Source of the DNA: Blastococcus sp.
GTDB lineage: Bacteria; Actinomycetota; Actinomycetes; Mycobacteriales; Geodermatophilaceae
Length of the DNA: 44,677 bases
Assembly (NCBI GenBank): GCA_025965795.1
Contig: JAOPWH010000188.1
Coordinates: 1-44,677, forward strand
Reading direction: 5' to 3'
Both the position numbers and the translations under genes were made by a program. The notes below the pieces were generated by a model. That model ran no database searches. It had not been told where the DNA came from and saw only the letters and a list, made by a program, of their open reading frames with translations. Numbering within the stretch: position 1 is the stretch's first letter; each line of letters begins with the position of its first letter. Positions 1 to 7,064 of the stretch are shown piece after piece.

Positions 1-500
1 GTGATGACGTCGCGCAGCAATTCGCCGAGTTGGGCACAGCGCCACAGCGGCGGCAATGGTTCGGTGTTGGCGTTCTGGAACACCGGGACCACCGGAATGT
101 CCATCTCCGGCCGGATCAGGGTCAGCGGCGTCATGAAGGCGTGGTCGATCTTGGGATTCGCGGAAAAGGCGAGGTCGAAGCCGGCAGCCACGCCGTCGGA
201 GAGGAGCTGAGCGGCGAAATCGCCGGCCAACGGTAGTTCGGCGCTGGCCACTCCGCCGTCGCCCCAACCAGTGGCCGTGTCCCCGATCCCGATGCAGATC
301 TGGGGAAAGCTGTCGTAGCCGAAGGAGTTCAGATGCTCGCTGCCGATGACGACGAGCACGTCAGGGGTCAACCGGTCCACCTCGGCGCGCACCTGGGCGA
401 AGGCCGCGTGGATCGCGGCGTGGACCTCGTTGCCCGACTCGAACTTCCGGATGATCATCGCAGTGTGGGACGTCGCGTAGGCGCCCACGAGCCGGCCCAT
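1..500 (-). CDS. LigB-family (class III) extradiol ring-cleavage dioxygenase, C-terminal part outside window
   Basis: The first 166 codons, starting at ATG 500-498, read as the N-terminal part of a LigB-family enzyme; the frame stays open to the window edge. Such enzymes cleave catecholic rings next to the hydroxyls using non-heme Fe(II). Visible family marks are a His near residue 12 (ATSH), the GSEHLNSF segment near residue 60 that carries the second His ligand, and a DHAFMTPL segment further on. The layout resembles 2,3-dihydroxyphenylpropionate-type dioxygenases (MhpB-like), but the substrate cannot be read from sequence. Its start overlaps the stop of the upstream alpha/beta hydrolase by one base (TGATG), so the two are co-translated. 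A LigB-type cleavage enzyme beside a C-C hydrolase fits a meta-cleavage module. Family call good; substrate unknown. Confidence 0.82.
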   Translation of the reverse strand, partial: MGRLVGAYATSHTAMIIRKFESGNEVHAAIHAAFAQVRAEVDRLTPDVLVVIGSEHLNSFGYDSFPQICIGIGDTATGWGDGGVASAELPLAGDFAAQLLSDGVAAGFDLAFSANPKIDHAFMTPLTLIRPEMDIPVVPVFQNANTEPLPPLWRCAQLGELLRDVI

Positions 501-1438
501 CAGCCGGCTCCTACGACGACGTCGTCAACCCGGTTCGCTGCGGCCGACAGGAGGAACCCGTTGACGACCGCGTGGAATTCGGCCGGCTTCTCGAATTGTG
601 GCCAGTGGCCGGCGTCCTCCATCAGGTGGAAGGAGGCGCCGGGGATGAGCTGGCTGGCCGCCGACCCGACCGGCCACGGCATGGTCGGGTTCTGCCGCGT
701 CCACAGCACCAGCGTCGGGCAGCTGATCGTCGCCAACCGTTCGGCGGTCAGCATCTCCTCTGGTCGGGCGCGGGAGGTGAATCCGGCGACCAGGTCACTG
801 GCGATCACGGCGAAGTCAGGGTCGGTGTAGATCCGGTAACGCGTCTCCACCAGTTCGTCGGTGACCACGGCCGGGTCGTGCACCAGCCACTCCAGCCGGG
901 TCCGCACCTTCTCCCGGGTAGGGGCATCCAGGGCCTTGCTGGTGGCAGCGGCCACCTGACGGCCGACCTGCTCGGTCAGCGCGGCACCGTCGGCGTCCAG
1001 TTGCAGGCCTGCCCCGGTGACGCTGACGAAGGAGGCCACCCGGTCGGGGTGGTGCACGGCCAGCCACCCGGCCACCCAGCCACCGAGGGACTGCCCCACG
1101 ACATGGGCCCGGGCCGCGCCGATCGCATCGAGGAAATCCAGCACGTGCTCCCCAAGAGCCCGGATCGAGTAGTCGATCCGTGGCTTGTCGGTGAACCCGT
1201 GGCCGAGCATGTCGATCGCGTGCACCCGGAAGTTCCGGCTGAGCCCGGCGACGTTGCGCACCCAGGTCTCGGCGTGGCCACTCACCCCGTGCAGCAGGAC
1301 CAGCGGCTCGCCCTGCCCCGCCTCGACACTTCTCGTGCGGTAGGTGCCGGCCTGGCGGAACCGGACCTCGGTACCCAGCAGATCCACCCAGAACGACTGT
1401 CCCTGCGACGGGGGTGCCTCTACGTCAGCGGTCGTCAC
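500..1438 (-). CDS. Alpha/beta hydrolase, meta-cleavage product (C-C bond) hydrolase type
   Basis: A roughly 312-residue alpha/beta-hydrolase of the MhpC/BphD class, which hydrolyses ring-fission products to 2-hydroxypentadienoate and an acid. Residues counted from the longer ATG frame (1468): oxyanion region LLHGVSGHAETW at 58-69, nucleophile elbow GQSLGG with Ser127, catalytic His288 in DAGHWPQ. The position where relatives usually carry the acid (Asp after the LW strand) reads LWTRQNPT, an Asn260. I chose the GTG at 1438 because an AGGAG sits six bases upstream (1445-1449); the ATG at 1468 has no visible ribosome site. The 3' end overlaps the LigB start, and the 5' side follows the 104-residue RHO companion gene. 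Probably works with the adjacent ring-cleavage enzyme and feeds the hydratase at 12176. Confidence 0.85.
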   Translation of the reverse strand: MTTADVEAPPSQGQSFWVDLLGTEVRFRQAGTYRTRSVEAGQGEPLVLLHGVSGHAETWVRNVAGLSRNFRVHAIDMLGHGFTDKPRIDYSIRALGEHVLDFLDAIGAARAHVVGQSLGGWVAGWLAVHHPDRVASFVSVTGAGLQLDADGAALTEQVGRQVAAATSKALDAPTREKVRTRLEWLVHDPAVVTDELVETRYRIYTDPDFAVIASDLVAGFTSRARPEEMLTAERLATISCPTLVLWTRQNPTMPWPVGSAASQLIPGASFHLMEDAGHWPQFEKPAEFHAVVNGFLLSAAANRVDDVVVGAG

Positions 1439-1489
1439 GTCGCTCTCCTGTCGGTCCCGGCCGTGCATGGCATACCCGGGTGTGGTCGG

Positions 1490-1804
1490 TCACGGCGGTC
1501 CGAAGGGCTCGGTCAGCAGCGATCGGTAGGCGCTCTCCTCGAGCCAGGTGAGGCTCTCCAGCTGGAGGGCGTCGAAGAAGACCTCGCGTCCGGTGCGCAG
1601 GCTTCGGACGGCGAGGCGCAGGTCGTTGCCGTCACGGTCGACGCGGACGCGTACCCGGGCGAACTCGTTGGTGACGGTCAGCTCGCCGTCGGCAGGCCCA
1701 CTACGAAGCCACGAGCCGGGGTCGGGTGCATCGCCTGCAGCGTCGCCGTCTCGGCTGCCGACGATGTCCTGGCCCTGGAGATCAGAAGAAGATGGAGATG
1801 GCAC
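1490..1804 (-). CDS. Small RHO-associated protein of unknown function (104 aa), paralogue of 43242-43556
   Basis: No catalytic motif is recognised. The last 65 residues form a compact, coding-biased domain that begins GELTVTNEFARVRVRV and ends with DALQLESLTWL and a terminal EPFGPP. The same pattern (NEFAEVRVVRVETRNG, LELEALTW, GNPFGP) is seen in the protein at 43242-43556, also 104 residues and also directly downstream of an RHO beta subunit. The start is uncertain: GTG 1804 gives the matching length and overlaps the beta-subunit gene by 23 bases but has no strong ribosome site. The first 35 residues are low-complexity and may not be translated. Likely an accessory or assembly factor, or a small regulatory subunit, of the dioxygenase; this is inference from position only. 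Confidence 0.7.
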   Translation of the reverse strand: MPSPSSSDLQGQDIVGSRDGDAAGDAPDPGSWLRSGPADGELTVTNEFARVRVRVDRDGNDLRLAVRSLRTGREVFFDALQLESLTWLEESAYRSLLTEPFGPP

Positions 1805-2285
1805 GGGGCAGCACCCGGTGATCGAGGAGCACGGTCCGCTCGGCGATCTTCCAGCCCTCGGCAGAGGTGAGGATCCTGTCGCGTCGGGAGCCGACGAAGA
1901 ATTGCTCGGAGTTGGCCCGACGGGACTGGAAGACGATGAAGTTGGACTCGGCCACCAGGTCGTCATCCGGCCCCGGCGTGACGAGCACGTTGCTGATGAA
2001 GCGGCGAGTCCGTGATCGGGGCTGCTCGGAGTGGGCCAGGCCGCCGGCCAGGCGCTCCATCCGCTTGGCCAGGAAGCGGGAGTCCTCCTCCATGAGGGCC
2101 CATTCCCCTGGGACGTGATCGCGCGGTTGCCGCACCTCCCGTGTCTCGGTGATCGGCATCCAGTAGCGGACGTCCGCGGTGAACAGGGCGAGCCACTCGT
2201 CGTAGCGCTGCTCGTCGAGCATTTTGGCCTCGCGGTAGAGGAAGTCCTCGACGTCGCGGCGCAGGTCGGTCAGGTGTGCCGTCAC
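1782..2285 (-). CDS. Aromatic-ring-hydroxylating dioxygenase beta (small) subunit
   Basis: A 167-residue RHO beta subunit of the NTF2-like fold that supports the alpha3beta3 hexamer and carries no metal. Family features are FLYREAKMLDEQRYDEWLAL near the N-terminus, DVRYWMPI, the SRTRRFISNVLV strand, and a C-terminal AERTVLLDHRVLPRAI helix/strand ending in IFF. Length is normal. It starts with a GTG that overlaps the alpha-subunit stop (GTGA, 2285-2282), so the two subunits are translationally coupled and probably made in equal amounts. The 104-residue gene starts inside its 3' end. Confidence 0.93.
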   Translation of the reverse strand: MTAHLTDLRRDVEDFLYREAKMLDEQRYDEWLALFTADVRYWMPITETREVRQPRDHVPGEWALMEEDSRFLAKRMERLAGGLAHSEQPRSRTRRFISNVLVTPGPDDDLVAESNFIVFQSRRANSEQFFVGSRRDRILTSAEGWKIAERTVLLDHRVLPRAISIFF

Positions 2286-3613
2286 TTCTGCTCTCCTGGG
2301 GTGGTCATGAGCTCGAGCCAGTAGCGGTAGAAGTTGCGGTGGTTCTGTTCCGAGAAGTGCGGCCCCAGGCGACCGGGGTAGCCCTCCTCCTGGATCTCGC
2401 CCTCGTGCCCGAGGCCCATGGCGTAGTTGAAGTCCCGGGTCTGGGAGACGAATCCGCGGGCGGACTCGGTGATCTGCTCGAAGTTCTCACCGTCGTCCTG
2501 GCCGAAGATCCCGGCCGCGGCGTTCTCCTGGGACATCTGGGTGCGGGCGAAGTCCTTGATCGACTGGGGCGCACCACTGTCGAAGAACGCCGTCTGCCAG
2601 ACCTCCATCTCCCCGGGCCCCTTCGGGTGCCACTGGAAGAGACCGAAGACGTGGAAGACACCGAACTTGATCCAGGACAGATTGGGGAAGATGTTGCCCT
2701 CCCCCAGGCCATGCATTTCCGCCTGTAACGGTGAGACCCGGGCCTGCAGTCGCTCGCGGACGGCGGCGACGTACTCGATAGCCTCGGGTCCGAGGAACTG
2801 GGCCATACCGACGTCGTTCTGATAGGCCCGGCCGGGCTTGCTGATGTCGCCCATTCCGTGTCCGTGGTCGAAGTTCGCGATGTAGTCGGCGAGCAGGTCG
2901 TAATCGGGGAGGAAGCCGATCTGGAACGCCGACCCGTGGGTGTAGAGCACGTGGTAGTCGTCGCCGGCGAAGTTCTCCGCGGCCAGCTTCCAGTTGGCCT
3001 TGATCCGGAATTTCATCGTCGGGCCGATCACCTCGAGGCCCCCCAGCGGTGCCTCGAATGCCAGGTCCAGGTACCACAGCTGGTCGGCGCCGAGGTAGTC
3101 CACCAGCGGGATCGCGTCCTCGTCCCAGTTGGCGAAGATGAAGCCCTTGTAGATCTCGACCCGTGGCACGGCCTTGAGGCCGAGCCGGGACTTGTCGAGC
3201 TCGCCGTTGTAGACGGTGTCCGCGCGGGGGACGCCGATCAGATCACCGTTGTTGCTGTAGGTCCACCCGTGGTACGGGCAGCGGAAGAACTTCGACGTGC
3301 CCGCGTCGGTCGTGCACACCGCCATACCCCGGTGGGCACAGGAGTTGAGCATCACCCGGATGCCGCCGTCGGCGCCGCGGGTCGCGATCACCGGGTCCTC
3401 GCCCATGAAGTTGGTCAGGTAGTCCCCTGGTGCGCGCAGCTGCGACTCGTGCCCGATGAACAGCCACGTCTTGGTGAAGATCCGGTCCAGTTCGGTGCGG
3501 TAGATCGCCTCGTCGATGAAGACCGTGCGGCTGACGACGCCCTCGTCGGGCTTCACCAGGTCGTGGAGTCCTGCAGCCGCCGCGTCGACGGGGCGTTCGC
3601 TGATGCTCGTCAT
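2282..3613 (-). CDS. Aromatic-ring-hydroxylating dioxygenase alpha (large) subunit
   Basis: A 443-residue Rieske non-heme iron oxygenase alpha subunit; it would add O2 to an aromatic ring to give a cis-dihydrodiol. The Rieske [2Fe-2S] ligands are Cys92, His94, Cys112 and His115. The mononuclear iron site is in NFAGDDYHVLYTH, with Asp218 as bridging residue and His221 and His226 as ligands; the third ligand is in GQDDGEN (Asp373/374). The start is ATG 3613 with GAGAGGA seven bases upstream; a longer frame upstream has no coding character. The FAGDDYH signature is typical of actinobacterial dioxygenases for polycyclic or carboxylated aromatics, but I cannot name the substrate. No ferredoxin or reductase lies in this operon; the only such pair in the window is at 40968-42421. 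Confidence 0.95.
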   Translation of the reverse strand: MTSISERPVDAAAAGLHDLVKPDEGVVSRTVFIDEAIYRTELDRIFTKTWLFIGHESQLRAPGDYLTNFMGEDPVIATRGADGGIRVMLNSCAHRGMAVCTTDAGTSKFFRCPYHGWTYSNNGDLIGVPRADTVYNGELDKSRLGLKAVPRVEIYKGFIFANWDEDAIPLVDYLGADQLWYLDLAFEAPLGGLEVIGPTMKFRIKANWKLAAENFAGDDYHVLYTHGSAFQIGFLPDYDLLADYIANFDHGHGMGDISKPGRAYQNDVGMAQFLGPEAIEYVAAVRERLQARVSPLQAEMHGLGEGNIFPNLSWIKFGVFHVFGLFQWHPKGPGEMEVWQTAFFDSGAPQSIKDFARTQMSQENAAAGIFGQDDGENFEQITESARGFVSQTRDFNYAMGLGHEGEIQEEGYPGRLGPHFSEQNHRNFYRYWLELMTTPGEQK

Positions 3614-3704
3614 GGTCGGGTCCTCTCGGGGCCGGACAGCGTTCGTGGAGTGAGGTGGGAGAGCCTTCGGAGGCGGGCATCCGGCGAGCCGGCCGCCGTC
3701 GGGA

Positions 3705-4778
3705 TCACTGGGCGACCCCGGTGCTGGCCCAGCTCTTCTGGGCCCCGAGGTTGGCCATGCCGGCGGTGTAGAGGGCTCCCTGTGCGTCGAAGGGCAGGTG
3801 CGCCACGCCGGCTCTCTCGTAGACAGGGGTCGCAGCCTCCAGCCGGCTGTAGATCTCCTCCATGTCCGCGGGGAGCTCGTGGTCCTGCCACGTGGCGTAG
3901 TCCCCATAGCCGTGGTCGTAGTTCCAGTCGGGCACGTAGTAGAGGCGCCCGGATGCCCCCGCGCTGTCCTGCGCGGCGAGGAAGAGCGAGATCGGCAGCA
4001 GGTGCTCGGGAATGGCCGGGCGCATGAAGTAGGCGATGCCCATCTCGTTGAAAGCCCGGGCGGTGGCATCGAACCAGGACGCACGCGTGTGTCCGGGCAT
4101 GATCGCGTTCACCGCGATGCCGTCGCTGCGCACCTCCTCGGCGAGGTAGAAGGTGAGCGCCATGACGGCGGCCTTGGTGGCCTGGTAGGGCATCTCCACG
4201 GTCCAGGGGCGCAGCCCGTGGTAGCCGCCACCGGAGGAGACCGGTAGGACGCCGCTGCTGACGACGTTGACGATGCTGCCGCGATGCTGGGCCCGCATCG
4301 GCTCGATGAACCGGCGGATGGCCTTGAGCGTGCCGAAGACGTTGACACCGAACATCACCTCCCAGTCGCGATCGGTGGTGTCCAGGGTGTTCCGGTGTCC
4401 AGTCGGGGCGAAGAGGGTCTCCGACACCAGCGCCGCGTTGTTGACCAGGACGTCGACTGTGCCGAACCGCTCGAGGACGGCGTCCCGGGCGGCGTCCAGC
4501 GCGGTGTCGTCGGTGATGTCCATGTCGACGGCCAGCCCGTTGTCCTCGGACTCCAGATGCTTGCGAAAGTCCTCGGCCTCGTGCCAGGTCAGGTCTGCGG
4601 CGACGACCTTCGCGCCAGCGCGGAGCAGCCCCTCGCACAGGGAGCGGCCGATGCCGCGGGCTCCGCCGGTGACGACCACGACCCGACCCGCCACGTCGCC
4701 TCGCCACTCGCCCAGTGCCCGCTCGACCAGTTGGCGCTGGCGTGCCGAGGCTGCCGCCCCTACACCTGACTCCGACAT
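3705..4778 (-). CDS. Short-chain dehydrogenase/reductase, candidate cis-dihydrodiol dehydrogenase
   Basis: A 357-residue SDR. The NAD(P) glycine motif TGGARGIG is at 37-44, NNAA at 113-116, the catalytic Ser at 174/175, and Tyr198-Lys202 in MPYQATK. It is about 100 residues longer than classical SDRs: a tail after residue 250 rich in aromatic residues (YYVPDWNYDHGYGDYATW) could be an extra substrate or oligomer element. As first gene of the operon ahead of the RHO subunits, its probable role is rearomatising the dihydrodiol to a catechol. ATG 4778 is preceded by TGAGGAGAAC, a strong ribosome site. A 92-base gap separates it from the alpha subunit. Confidence 0.88.
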   Translation of the reverse strand: MSESGVGAAASARQRQLVERALGEWRGDVAGRVVVVTGGARGIGRSLCEGLLRAGAKVVAADLTWHEAEDFRKHLESEDNGLAVDMDITDDTALDAARDAVLERFGTVDVLVNNAALVSETLFAPTGHRNTLDTTDRDWEVMFGVNVFGTLKAIRRFIEPMRAQHRGSIVNVVSSGVLPVSSGGGYHGLRPWTVEMPYQATKAAVMALTFYLAEEVRSDGIAVNAIMPGHTRASWFDATARAFNEMGIAYFMRPAIPEHLLPISLFLAAQDSAGASGRLYYVPDWNYDHGYGDYATWQDHELPADMEEIYSRLEAATPVYERAGVAHLPFDAQGALYTAGMANLGAQKSWASTGVAQ

Positions 4779-4830
4779 TGGTTCTCCTCACAGCGGGCTG
4801 ATTTTCTGCGCTGCAGTGCGCGCTGCGAGG

Positions 4831-4859
4831 AAGGTATGGCCCTGATCACATACTGTCTA
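4831..4859 (-). promoter_or_regulatory. Predicted promoter of the SDR-dioxygenase operon
   Basis: On the minus strand TAGACA (4859-4854) and TACCTT (4836-4831) are separated by 17 bases, a good match to an actinobacterial sigma-A-type promoter. The transcript would start near 4824, about 45 bases before the SDR ATG. The -35 element overlaps the palindrome TCTATAGA, so the divergent LysR protein could control it directly. Confidence 0.5.
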
Positions 4860-4899
4860 TAGATTGTTTTGGAGCCCTGTTATCCATCAGGGTATAGAT
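4856..4899. promoter_or_regulatory. Putative LysR operator: TATAGAT repeats and palindromes between divergent genes
   Basis: The 131-base gap between the SDR and lysR-type genes holds the 8-base palindrome TCTATAGA (4856-4863), two direct copies of TATAGAT (4858-4864 and 4893-4899, 35 bases apart) and, between them, an imperfect inverted repeat CCCTGTT...ATCAGGG. Divergent placement and sites spaced by about 35 bases are the usual arrangement for LysR regulators, which bind a recognition and an activation site. Assignment is by position and symmetry only. Confidence 0.45.
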
Positions 4900-4909
4900 G
4901 GAGGGTGGC

Positions 4910-5824
4910 ATGGAACTTCGCCAGTTGCAGTACCTCGTCGCGGTCGCGCGCGTCGGCTCGTTCCTCGGGGCTGCGTCCGCGCTCGGCGTGCCACAGCCCT
5001 CTCTATGGCGTTCGGTGAGGGCCCTGGAAGCCGAGCTGGGTGTCGCGCTTTTCGAGCGATCAGGCCGCGGGGTGCAGGTGACCGGTGCAGGTCACCAGTT
5101 GCTCCCCCGCGCCGAGCAACTGCTGGACCGAGCCGGGGCGATCTCACTGTTGGCCGCTGAACTCGCCCATGGCCGGGCAGGGGTCGTCACCGTCGCATGC
5201 GCCCATCCGCATGTCCCACGCTTCCTCGCGCCGCTGATCGGCAGCTTCTGGTCGACCCACCCCGGAGTCCACATCGCTGTCCACGAGTCCTCCGGCCTGC
5301 CGGCGATCGACCAGGTCCTCGACGGCGACGTCGATCTCGTAACCGGCCTTCCACAGGCCGACCCTCGTCTGGCCGGGCATCAGCTCGGCGACGTACGGCT
5401 GGCCGTGGTGACGTCGGACGATCACCCGTGGCGGGGCCGGAACCTGATCCCGACGGCTGAGCTGCGTGGCCAGCCGGTGCTCATCGGGCACGCCAGCAGC
5501 CTCACGCGGCGCCTGCTGGAGCCGGCGCTGCGAGAGGGGGGCTTTGCGCTCGACATCACGATGGAGAGCGGCAACGCCGCCACACTTGTCGCTCTCGCCC
5601 GAGCGGGACTCGGTGTGGCCGTCGTCGCCGACGACAACTTGGCTGTCGACGACTCGACCAGCTGGCCGGCGCTCGTCGACGAGCACAGCCCGATGAGCTC
5701 CCCACTGTGGATCTACTGGTCCCGGGAGCGAGCCCTCGCCCCGGTGGTCCAATCCTTCGTGCGGCACATTCAAGACGCCGAAGGCAACGCGCACCACGAA
5801 GGTGGGAAGAGCAGACCCGGCTGA
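4910..5824 (+). CDS. LysR-family transcriptional regulator
   Basis: A 304-residue LysR regulator: winged helix-turn-helix at residues 3-62 (MELRQLQYLVAVARVGSF, then SALGVPQPSLWRSVRALEAE), followed by a periplasmic-binding-type effector domain (about 90-290). ATG 4910 is chosen over ATG 4898 because GGAGGG (4900-4905) lies just upstream and LysR proteins normally begin with MELRQL. It is divergent from the SDR-RHO operon and probably activates it in response to an aromatic inducer. Confidence 0.92.
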   Translation: MELRQLQYLVAVARVGSFLGAASALGVPQPSLWRSVRALEAELGVALFERSGRGVQVTGAGHQLLPRAEQLLDRAGAISLLAAELAHGRAGVVTVACAHPHVPRFLAPLIGSFWSTHPGVHIAVHESSGLPAIDQVLDGDVDLVTGLPQADPRLAGHQLGDVRLAVVTSDDHPWRGRNLIPTAELRGQPVLIGHASSLTRRLLEPALREGGFALDITMESGNAATLVALARAGLGVAVVADDNLAVDDSTSWPALVDEHSPMSSPLWIYWSRERALAPVVQSFVRHIQDAEGNAHHEGGKSRPG

Positions 5825-5993
5825 GAAGCGGCCCGCCTCGTGGGCAGTGGTGGCATCGTGCGACCCAGCCGGTTGGCCACGCGCAAGGCGCGGCTGCTGT
5901 CGATCCAGCCGATGACGTGGCACTTCTCGCCCCGCGGCCGACCAGGGGACCTTCTCCAGGTCCCGGTCGAGCCGCTGGGCGTCCGGGCTCCCC
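5825..5993 (-). other. Intergenic stretch with decayed or frameshifted coding sequence
   Basis: This 169-base gap lies between convergent genes. Directly after the stop of the class II aldolase (5994), a +1 shift opens a frame with G/C-rich third positions for about 25 codons (containing GSPDAQRLDRDLEKVPW). Then a different frame takes over with the same bias (containing KCHVIGWIDSSRALRVANRL). No single intact frame covers both. This looks like the remains of a longer aldolase C-terminus or of another gene on the minus strand, or a pair of sequencing errors. I see no clear terminator here. Confidence 0.35.
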
Positions 5994-6707
5994 TCAGCCC
6001 AGGCGGGCCATCTCGTGGCGCCACGCCACCCCTTCGTTGAAACCCGGCCCGAGGTCCGGCAGCTCTGCAAGGTCTCCGGGCGGCAGGTCCGCCAGCTCAC
6101 CTCCCGCCGACCTGATCTGCAGGGACAGGCGCGCGAGCGTGTCGACACTGACAGCGCGCAGCACGGCCTCCTGCACCGACCGTCCGCTGCTGGTCAGCCC
6201 GTGGCCGCGAAGCAGCACGACGGGGCGGTCTCCCATCGCTGCCACCATCTCAGCGGCCAGCTCCCGGTTCCGGACGAGCACGCCACGCGGATAGACCGGT
6301 ACCCCACCGACAGCCAGCTTTGCGCCCGGCATGTCGAAGGCGCCGACGATCGGGCGGATGGCCAGGCCGGCCAGGTCGGCAGCAACCACGGCCGGTGGGT
6401 GCACGTGGACGACGGCGGCCACGCTCGGCCGGGCCCGCAGGACCTCGACGTGCAGTGGCAGTTCGTTGGGCGGGGACCACCCCTCGAGCTCTCCGGGAGC
6501 GCCCGGGCGGCCCTGATGGTCGATGAGGTGCACGTCGGCGGGCGTCGTCCAGGCCAGCCCGCGCTCCTGGGGGCCACGGCACCGGACCAGTAGGTGCTCG
6601 TCGTCGACCCGCAGGCTGATGTGGCCGAGAAACCCGTCGGACAGCCCGCGGGCGGCCACCACCCGGCAGGCGTCCGCGATCAGCTGCCGTTCGGCAACGA
6701 ACGTCAC
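5994..6707 (-). CDS. Class II aldolase/adducin-fold protein (aldolase or aromatic-acid decarboxylase)
   Basis: A 237-residue class II aldolase/adducin domain. Metal-site and fold marks are GLSDGFLGHISLRV, VVHVHPP (zinc-binding His pair) and LLRGHGLTSSG (third His). This family includes L-fuculose-phosphate-type aldolases and also, to my knowledge, the 3,4-dihydroxyphthalate decarboxylases of actinobacterial phthalate pathways. In a meta-pathway operon either removal of a carboxyl group or cleavage of a hydroxy-keto acid is plausible. GTG 6707 is chosen because it overlaps the upstream stop (GTGA, 6707-6704). The C-terminus may be truncated by a frameshift (see 5825-5993). Confidence 0.8.
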   Translation of the reverse strand: MTFVAERQLIADACRVVAARGLSDGFLGHISLRVDDEHLLVRCRGPQERGLAWTTPADVHLIDHQGRPGAPGELEGWSPPNELPLHVEVLRARPSVAAVVHVHPPAVVAADLAGLAIRPIVGAFDMPGAKLAVGGVPVYPRGVLVRNRELAAEMVAAMGDRPVVLLRGHGLTSSGRSVQEAVLRAVSVDTLARLSLQIRSAGGELADLPPGDLAELPDLGPGFNEGVAWRHEMARLG

Positions 6708-7045
6708 GACGCCACGGCCCGGGGTCCCAGAGCGGATGTCTCGGACCCCGCGTCGTCGAGCGGCGTGCCGGCGAGCATGACCCGCGGGCAGGTCATCAGT
6801 GCCGCGGGCGTGCGGACCGTGACGGCACCGCGGAGCCGCCGGCTGACGCGGGTGCACGGGACCGCTGCCCGCGTCGATGCCCCGGTCAGCCGGTGCTCGG
6901 TGGCCTGGAGCGACAGGTCGACGATCTCCACCCGGTTCTCCCCTCGGATGTGGTGGTCTCGCGGGTCAAGAGCGCAACGCCAGGTGTGAGCCCCCCGCTC
7001 GCCGCGCAGTGTCGGCCGACGTAGCTCACCCAGGTCATGGTTCAC
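6704..7045 (-). CDS. Hypothetical protein, 113 aa, between two class II aldolase genes
   Basis: I do not recognise this protein. GTG 7045 has GAGGGAA just upstream; the stop overlaps the start of the next gene by four bases. It has His/Arg-rich N-terminal sequence (HTWRCALDPRDHHIRGENR), then a short strand-rich core (VEIVDLSLQATEHRLTG) and Cys residues at PCTRV and MTCPRV. No signal peptide or membrane segment. Third-position G/C bias and the coupling to neighbours indicate a real gene. A role linked to the flanking aldolase-fold proteins is likely but unproven. Confidence 0.65.
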   Translation of the reverse strand: MNHDLGELRRPTLRGERGAHTWRCALDPRDHHIRGENRVEIVDLSLQATEHRLTGASTRAAVPCTRVSRRLRGAVTVRTPAALMTCPRVMLAGTPLDDAGSETSALGPRAVAS

Positions 7046-7064
7046 AGTTCCCTCGCAGAGCCGT

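Noticed and set aside
3614-4084. N-terminal extension of the left dioxygenase alpha subunit
   Set aside because: Pro/Ser/Arg-rich shadow of the SDR gene; ATG 3613 has a proper ribosome site and matches family length.
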